From: Gammaproteobacteria bacterium
GTDB taxonomy: Bacteria > Pseudomonadota > Gammaproteobacteria > Steroidobacterales > Steroidobacteraceae
Assembly (NCBI GenBank): GCA_013289615.1
Contig: JABCZO010000004.1
Span: 1-64,000 of the forward strand
DNA: 64,000 nucleotides
Direction: 5' to 3'
Within the stretch, counting starts at the first letter, position 1; every line of letters begins with the position of its first letter. A program made the position numbers and the translations under genes. Below are positions 59,624 through 64,000 of this stretch, one piece after another. The notes beneath the pieces were generated by a model that was not told where the DNA came from, made no database searches, and saw only the letters and a list, made by a program, of their open reading frames with translations.

Positions 59624-60844
59624 ATGGGCGCATTTGAGTACACGGCCCTCGACGCGGGCGGCCGATCGCGCAAGGGCGTCATCGAGGGCGATACCCCGCG
59701 GCACGTGCGCTCGCTGCTGCGCGAACGGCAGCTGATGCCGGTCACGGTCGAGGAGGTAGCGGCGCGCGAATCGCGCCGGCAGCGCGGCAGCCGCTTTGGT
59801 TTTGCGCGCGGCGTGTCGGCCGCCGACCTGTCGCTGATGACGCGCCAGCTGTCGACCCTGGTACGCGCCGGACTGCCGCTCGAAGAGGCGCTGCTCGCGG
59901 TGTCGCAACAAACCGAGAAGCCGCGCGTGCAGAGCATCCTGCTCGGCGTGCGCGCCAAGGTGATCGAGGGCCACACCCTCGCCACCGGCCTGGGGGAATT
60001 CCCGCGCGTGTTCCCCGAGATCTACCGCGCCACGGTCTCGGCCGGAGAGCACTCGGGCCACCTCGACGCGGTGCTGGAGCGGCTGGCCGAATACACCGAG
60101 TCGCGCGAGCAGATGCGCCAGAACCTGATGGGCGCGATGCTGTACCCGGTGGTGCTGACGATCATGTGTTTCACCATCGTCTCGATCCTGCTGACCTACG
60201 TCGTGCCCAAGGTGGTGGACGTGTTCGAAGCCAATCACGCCAAGCTGCCGCTGGCCACGCGCGTGCTGGTCAGCGTCAGCAGCTTCCTGCGCAATTACGG
60301 CATCTGGCTGGCGATCGCCATCGCCATCGCCGCCTTCGCGTTCTGGCGCTCGCTGAAATCGCGCGCCACGCGCCGGCGCGTGCACCAGTGGATGCTGAGC
60401 CTGCCGCTGATGGGCCGCATCGTGCGCGGCGTCAACACCGCCAGCTTCACCCGCACGCTGAGCATCCTGACCGCCAGCGCGGTGCCGGTGCTCGATGCGC
60501 TGCGCATCGCCAGCGAAGTGATCATCAATCTGCCGATGCGCGATGCGGTCACCGAGGCGGCGGCGCGGGTGCGCGAGGGCGCCCCGATCGGCCGCTCGCT
60601 GGCCGCCAGCCGGCTGTTTCCGCCGATGACGGTGCATCTGATCTCCAGCGGCGAGTCCAGCGGCCAGCTGCAGACCATGCTGGAGCGGGCCGCGACCAAC
60701 CAGGAGCGCGAACTGGAGGGCCTGCTGGCGGCCCTGGTAGGGCTGCTCGGGCCGCTGCTGATCGTGGGCATGGGCCTGTTCGTCATGGGCATCGTATTTG
60801 CGATGCTGTTACCAATTTTTGAAATGAATTCGCTGATCCGATAA
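59624..60844 (+). CDS. gspF: Type II secretion inner-membrane platform protein GspF
   Basis: A 406-residue polytopic protein of the T2SS platform. Two copies of the GspF domain are seen (~70-195: LSLMTRQLSTLVRAGLPLEE and ~270-395: ASFTRTLSILTASAVPVLDA), and membrane helices lie near 170-195, 220-245 and 375-400. The N-terminal cytoplasmic part begins AFEYTALDAGGRSRKGVIEG, as in the family. It follows gspE by 11 bases. A terminator comes next, so gspG and the other pseudopilin genes that usually follow are not in this window. Confidence 0.95.
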   Translation: MGAFEYTALDAGGRSRKGVIEGDTPRHVRSLLRERQLMPVTVEEVAARESRRQRGSRFGFARGVSAADLSLMTRQLSTLVRAGLPLEEALLAVSQQTEKPRVQSILLGVRAKVIEGHTLATGLGEFPRVFPEIYRATVSAGEHSGHLDAVLERLAEYTESREQMRQNLMGAMLYPVVLTIMCFTIVSILLTYVVPKVVDVFEANHAKLPLATRVLVSVSSFLRNYGIWLAIAIAIAAFAFWRSLKSRATRRRVHQWMLSLPLMGRIVRGVNTASFTRTLSILTASAVPVLDALRIASEVIINLPMRDAVTEAAARVREGAPIGRSLAASRLFPPMTVHLISSGESSGQLQTMLERAATNQERELEGLLAALVGLLGPLLIVGMGLFVMGIVFAMLLPIFEMNSLIR

Positions 60845-60866
60845 ACCGAACGTTGCATCGGTTTTT
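60843..60866 (+). terminator. Intrinsic terminator after gspF
   Basis: AAACCGA at 60843-60849 pairs with TCGGTTT at 60858-60864 around an eight-base loop, and is followed by further T residues. The first base pairs lie at the gspF stop codon. A seven-bp stem with an A-tract before and a T-tract after is a modest but typical intrinsic terminator, and it ends the gsp operon after four genes. Confidence 0.6.
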
Positions 60867-60943
60867 GAATCGCATTATTTTCCGTCCCGAGGCTGACATA
60901 ACGACAGGTCAACAACCAGGTGATCTCGTAGATCTTAAAGGCC

Positions 60944-61219
60944 ATGGGCGGCAATACCGATTCCGACGAGTTCGAGGAAGATGACGCGGAGCAGGTCGCG
61001 GGCGATGACGATCTCGACCTGGACCGCGCCATCAAGGACATGGAGATCGCCAAGCGCCGCAGCGTTAAGGTTGGCGAGCCGGCCTGGCGCAGGCTCGAGC
61101 AGCGCCTGGAGCAGAAGCGCACCGCGGAACTGATCAGCGACTTCGAAGACTACGATATCGGCGACCCGGGCTCGCGCGCCGGACCGCAGGCGAACGGCGG
61201 AGCCAAGTCGCGACGCTAG
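60944..61219 (+). CDS. PA3496-like small charged protein, unknown function
   Basis: A 91-residue cytoplasmic protein from ATG 60944. The N-terminal third is acidic ([20 protein letters not shown]), the middle is a charged helix ([17 protein letters not shown]) and the end has [10 protein letters not shown] before a basic tail. The pattern of an Arg/Glu-rich helix and a DFEDYDI motif is shared by short conserved proteins next to lexA in pseudomonads and xanthomonads, some described as PA3496-family envelope-integrity proteins. I am not certain of the family. It overlaps the convergent lexA end by four bases. Confidence 0.68.
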   Translation: MGGNTDSDEFEEDDAEQVAGDDDLDLDRAIKDMEIAKRRSVKVGEPAWRRLEQRLEQKRTAELISDFEDYDIGDPGSRAGPQANGGAKSRR

Positions 61220-61869
61220 CTGGCCCTGGCGGTGCCAGCGCCGGCCGCAGCCGGCAGCGCCGCCACGCCCCGCCGCAGCACGCCCACCACGACACCCTCG
61301 ATCAGCATCGATTCCTGCGTCAGATCGACCCGGATCGGATCGAACTCAGGGTTCTCCGGCAGCAGCCACACGACGCTGCCCTCCTGCTTATAGCGCTTCA
61401 CCGTGACCTCGTTCTCCAGCCGTGCGACGATGATCTGCCGGTTGCGCACCTCACTGGTGCGATGCACCGCCACCAGATCGCCGTCGATGATGCCGGCATC
61501 CTTCATGCTCATACCGACCACCTTGAGCAGGTAGTGCGGGCGCGGGTGAAACACGGCCGGATCGACCCGCAGGTGCTCAAGGATGTTCTCTTCCGCCAGC
61601 ATCGGCCGGCCGGCAGCAACGCGGCCGACCAGCGGCAATGCCAGCTGCTCGCGCATCGTGTCGCGCAGCCGGATGCCGCGCGACGCCCCCGGCAGCAGCT
61701 GGATGACGCCCTTGCGTGCCAGCGCCCGCAGGTGCTCCTCGGCCGCATTGGGCGAGCGAAATCCGAGCTCGGCGGCAATCTCGGCGCGCGTTGGCGGCAT
61801 CCCGGTTTCGCTCAAGGCTCGCTGGATGAAGCGCAGTACGTTGGCCTGGCGCGGAGTCAGATCGGACAT
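61216..61869 (-). CDS. lexA: SOS repressor LexA
   Basis: A 217-residue repressor of the SOS DNA-damage response. The winged-helix N-domain contains [20 protein letters not shown]. The self-cleavage site is Ala86-Gly87 in VGRVAAGRP, with catalytic Ser121 (VGMSMKDAG) and Lys158 (EVTVKRY). The ATG at 61869 gives the conserved start [12 protein letters not shown]; the frame extends to a TTG at 61905, but that would add residues absent from the family. The start codon follows the LexA box by one base, with no ribosome-binding site visible. The C terminus ([12 protein letters not shown]) is longer than in E. coli. Confidence 0.96.
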   Translation of the reverse strand: MSDLTPRQANVLRFIQRALSETGMPPTRAEIAAELGFRSPNAAEEHLRALARKGVIQLLPGASRGIRLRDTMREQLALPLVGRVAAGRPMLAEENILEHLRVDPAVFHPRPHYLLKVVGMSMKDAGIIDGDLVAVHRTSEVRNRQIIVARLENEVTVKRYKQEGSVVWLLPENPEFDPIRVDLTQESMLIEGVVVGVLRRGVAALPAAAGAGTARAS

Positions 61870-61870
61870 A

Positions 61871-61886
61871 CTGTAATTATATACAG
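61871..61886 (-). promoter_or_regulatory. LexA (SOS) box overlapping the -10 of lexA
   Basis: CTGT-N8-ACAG: the sequence is a perfect match to the E. coli-type SOS box, with an AT-rich centre. It lies one base before the lexA start codon and must mediate autoregulation. Read on the minus strand, TATAAT (61876-61881) is inside the box, followed by six bases and then ATG, so the start point of transcription would be at or very near the A of the start codon. Confidence 0.92.
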
Positions 61887-61905
61887 TAGTACCAACCGGC
61901 TGCAA
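61876..61905 (-). promoter_or_regulatory. lexA promoter, predicted leaderless transcript
   Basis: On the minus strand a perfect -10 TATAAT (61876-61881) lies 18 bases from a weak -35 TTGCAG (61900-61905). The -10 is inside the SOS box, so bound LexA would block RNA polymerase. With six bases between the -10 and the ATG, the message would begin at the start codon and lack a ribosome-binding site. This fits the absence of any purine-rich tract before the ATG. Confidence 0.6.
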
Positions 61906-62358
61906 CCGTCAGCGCGCAGCAAGCCGATGCAGCCCCTCGATGCCCGATCGCTGATGAGCGATGACGGCTGGCTGCCTCCCTGGCGGGCACGCCATCGACG
62001 CGCCGAACGACCGGTAACGGGGGCACGGGTGTGTGCGCAGCGTGCAGCGGTGGCGCGGCGGCTTTCCGTGTGCTAGCGCACCGAGGACTTTGCGGGCCGC
62101 GACCATGCTGACGCGCGACCAACGAGCCTCGATGCGCTGTGCGCGATGCGAGCGCGCAACAGCGAGCAAACATTCATGCCGGGTTCATTATCGGCCGGAT
62201 ATCCTGTTGAACTGTCGGCCCCGGCTGACAGACGTAATTCGATGTGGCTATTGCATTCGTAGGTCAAATTTGGTCAAGTTGTGGCCCGCAAAATCGTACC
62301 GCCGCGCAAACGTTCGGTGCGATGCGGTTTATTTCAGTGCAAGTCAAAGGGGATTTAG
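61906..62358. other. Intergenic region, no gene seen
   Basis: About 450 bases between the divergent lexA and Lpp-like genes. The frames that cross it are fragments without a family. Its right end must hold the promoter for the Lpp-like lipoprotein, whose ATG follows CAAAGGGGAT, a strong ribosome-binding site. A small RNA cannot be excluded by eye. No sulA gene, often next to lexA, is present. Confidence 0.4.
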
Positions 62359-62694
62359 ATGAACAATTCAATCGTAGTGAAGCTGGCCGCCGCCGCTCTG
62401 GTGGTGGGACTCGCCGGCTGCACCGACCTCAAGCCGCTGCAGGCCGAAGTCGACACGCTGAAGCAGCAGGTCGGTCAGCTGCGAACTGATGTGGACGCGG
62501 CGAAGGCGTCGGCCGATGCCGCTTCGCGCGCTGCCAGTGCTGCGCAGAGTTCTGCGAATCAGGCTTCCACGGCTGCGAGCGGCGCACAGAGCACGGCCAA
62601 CCAGGCGCTATCTGCGGCCCAGGCGGCGCAGGCTTCGACCGATGCGACCAACGAGAAGATCGATCGCATGTTCAAGAAGTCGGTTTCGAAGTAA
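62359..62694 (+). CDS. Alanine-zipper (Lpp/OprI-like) outer-membrane lipoprotein
   Basis: A 111-residue lipoprotein with signal peptide and lipobox LAGC (Cys21). The mature part is one long helix with Ala heptads (ADAASRAASAAQSSANQAST and more), preceded by a leucine-heptad segment (LQAEVDTLKQQVGQLRTDV), as in the trimeric Lpp/OprI family. The end FKKSVSK finishes in Lys, the residue that in Lpp is joined to peptidoglycan. It therefore probably tethers the outer membrane to the wall. A strong ribosome-binding site and a dedicated terminator point to high expression. It is longer than Lpp (78) and OprI (83). Confidence 0.87.
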   Translation: MNNSIVVKLAAAALVVGLAGCTDLKPLQAEVDTLKQQVGQLRTDVDAAKASADAASRAASAAQSSANQASTAASGAQSTANQALSAAQAAQASTDATNEKIDRMFKKSVSK

Positions 62695-62714
62695 TTTCGG
62701 GCCGGACCTTGAAG

Positions 62715-62746
62715 AAAAAACGCCGCGATTCCAGCGGCGTTTTTTA
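62715..62746 (+). terminator. Strong intrinsic terminator after the Lpp-like gene
   Basis: AACGCCGC and GCGGCGTT form an eight-bp GC-rich stem around a seven-base loop (GATTCCA), with an A-tract before and T6 after. It lies 20 bases beyond the stop codon. The flanking A and T tracts would also allow termination of transcripts coming from fabH on the other strand. Confidence 0.9.
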
Positions 62747-62866
62747 TTGAGCAAATAGTCGGTAACCGCCCCGCCGCGGCCTGCCGGCTATGGGGCTGCT
62801 GCCGCGTGGGCGTGCCGCGCACACGCCGCTATTTGCGCTGTGATCGGCCTGTCGATCACGCCAGCA

Positions 62867-63835
62867 TCAATATCGCAGCAGCGCCGATCCCCAGGTGACA
62901 CCGCCACCCAGCGCTTCCAGCAGCAGCATGTCGCCACGCTTGATGCGCCCATCGCGCACACCCACATCCAGCGCGAGCGGCACCGAGGCGGTCGACGTAT
63001 TGCCGTGGTCCTGCACCGTCACGATGACGCGCGCCATCGGCAGGCTGAGCTTTTTCGCCACGGCCTGGATGATTCGCATGTTGGCCTGATGCGGCACCAG
63101 CCAGTCGATGGCGGCTTTCTGCAGACCGTTCGCCGCCAGCGTCTCATCGACCACGCGCCCGAGCAACGTCACGGCGAGCTTGAATACTTCGCTGCCCGCC
63201 ATGCGAACGAAATCCCCGGCCGCCATCGCCCCGGGGGCCGCCCCGTGTGACGGGCCGCCGGTGCAATACATCAGGTGCTTGTAGCTGCCATCGGCATGCA
63301 GGTGGGTCGAGATGATGCCGGGCTGCTCGGATGCTTCCAGCACCACGGCGCCGGCGCCATCGCCAAACAGGATCGCGGTACTGCGATCGTTCTGGTCCAC
63401 GATCCGTGACAGCACCTCGGACCCGACCACCAGCGCGCGGCGCACCGAACCGGTGCGCACGAATTTGTCGGCGACCGCGAGCGCGTAGATGAAGCCGCTG
63501 CAGGCGGCCTCCAGCGCAAACGCCGGGCCGCCGTGACAGCCCAACCGGTCCTGCAGCAGCACGCCGGCGTTCGGAAATATCAGGTCCGGGGTGGTGGTGC
63601 CGTAGGAAATCATCTCGATGTCGCGGGGCGTAAGTCCCGCCGCGGCGATCGCGGCGCGCGAGGCATGCTCGGCCATGTCCACGTTCGATTGCCCTTCGGG
63701 CAGGATATGGCGGCGCTCGATGCCGGTACGCTCACGGATCCAGATATCGCTGGTATCCATGCGCTGCTCGAGATCAAAATTGGTAACGACGATATCCGGC
63801 AGATAGCTGCCGGTGCCGATGATGCGCGAAAACAC
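62867..63835 (-). CDS. fabH: Beta-ketoacyl-ACP synthase III
   Basis: A 322-residue condensing enzyme that starts fatty-acid synthesis from acetyl-CoA and malonyl-ACP. The catalytic triad is Cys112 (ALEAACSGF), His249 (LVPHQANMRI) and Asn279 (DHGNTSTASV). The N terminus (FSRIIGTGSYLPDIVVTNF) and C terminus (GGGVTWGSALLRY) are normal. The start is GTG at 63835. Upstream by only 25 bases is the end of rpmF; the plsX gene normally between them is missing. Downstream genes fabD, fabG and acpP are also absent, as the operon ends in this direction at the Lpp-like gene. Confidence 0.97.
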   Translation of the reverse strand: MFSRIIGTGSYLPDIVVTNFDLEQRMDTSDIWIRERTGIERRHILPEGQSNVDMAEHASRAAIAAAGLTPRDIEMISYGTTTPDLIFPNAGVLLQDRLGCHGGPAFALEAACSGFIYALAVADKFVRTGSVRRALVVGSEVLSRIVDQNDRSTAILFGDGAGAVVLEASEQPGIISTHLHADGSYKHLMYCTGGPSHGAAPGAMAAGDFVRMAGSEVFKLAVTLLGRVVDETLAANGLQKAAIDWLVPHQANMRIIQAVAKKLSLPMARVIVTVQDHGNTSTASVPLALDVGVRDGRIKRGDMLLLEALGGGVTWGSALLRY

Positions 63836-63860
63836 CGTCTAGGCCCGCCGCGGCGCGGCG

Positions 63861-64000
63861 TTATTCCGCGCTGTCCGGCTCGGCCTTTTTCTCTATGACG
63901 CGGCGGCCGCGATAGAAACCATCGGGTGTCACGCAATGGCGCAGGTGCTGCTCACCCGACTGCGGATCGGTCGACAACGCCGGCGTCGACAGCCCATCGT
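63861..64000 (-). CDS. rpmF: 50S ribosomal protein L32, C-terminal part (5' end outside window)
   Basis: On the minus strand an open frame from the window edge to a TAA at 63861-63863 encodes the last 45 residues of a protein: [20 protein letters not shown], then [20 protein letters not shown] and a short acidic end. The HLRHxVTPDGxYRGR block is diagnostic of L32 (normally about 57-60 residues), so about a dozen residues lie beyond the window. The conserved position before VTPDG, often His, is Cys here. It is followed by fabH, as in most gammaproteobacteria except that plsX is missing between them. Confidence 0.92.
   Translation of the reverse strand, partial: DGLSTPALSTDPQSGEQHLRHCVTPDGFYRGRRVIEKKAEPDSAE

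Overview
This window looks like chromosome from a high-GC gammaproteobacterium. The conserved blocks ftsK-lolA-rarA-serS, trxB, aat, infA, clpA/clpS, lexA (with a perfect CTGT-N8-ACAG box), and fabH/rpmF all have gammaproteobacterial organisation. An UrcA-family protein, several EAL proteins and an ECF sigma/TPR remnant suggest a soil or freshwater lineage near Steroidobacteraceae/Nevskiales. That placement is inference from gene content, not from a search.

Layout: (1) 1-8.8 kb: end of a TPR protein, a REC-PAS-GGDEF-EAL regulator, and a three-gene heavy-metal RND efflux operon. (2) 8.9-17 kb, accessory: a small lipoprotein, a gutted S9 peptidase, a divergent GlxA-type regulator and rhodanese, a mer-like metal-transport operon with Cys-rich small proteins, and a transporter/M20 amidohydrolase/CMD-like operon. 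(3) 17-22 kb: a membrane-anchored TIR-PEGA-SUMF1-hydrolase fusion, an UrcA protein, then decaying genes (ECF sigma fused by deletion to a TPR tail, and an SDR remnant). (4) 22-30.6 kb: two more GGDEF-EAL proteins, a selenium-binding-protein relative, a histidine-kinase-like receiver protein without an ATPase domain, a small acidic protein and tRNA-Ser(UGA). (5) 30.6-38.9 kb: histidine utilisation, hutF-hutU-hutH-hutG plus a carboxylate symporter, with hutI divergent. (6) 38.9-42.9 kb: a second REC-PAS-GGDEF-EAL paralogue, a BON protein and a YeiH family permease. (7) 42.9-64 kb, housekeeping core: serS, rarA, lolA, ftsK, trxB, a FemAB/GNAT-like protein, aat, infA, clpA, clpS, gspCDEF, lexA, an Lpp-like lipoprotein, fabH and the end of rpmF.

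How the genes work together: the hut genes encode the complete five-step route from histidine to glutamate plus formate (HutH, HutU, HutI, HutF, HutG). The efflux trio forms one envelope-spanning pump. The mer-like operon encodes a periplasmic metal scavenger, an inner-membrane transporter and accessory Cys-rich proteins, but no mercuric reductase. Four EAL proteins indicate dense c-di-GMP signalling. gspCDEF supplies part of a type II secretion system, so the pseudopilin and platform genes must lie elsewhere if it works. The most unusual items are the TIR fusion protein, the mer-like operon with three unassigned components, the GspE that has lost its Cys zinc site, the apparently leaderless SOS-controlled lexA, and the deletion scars at 9.3-9.8 and 20.9-21.8 kb.
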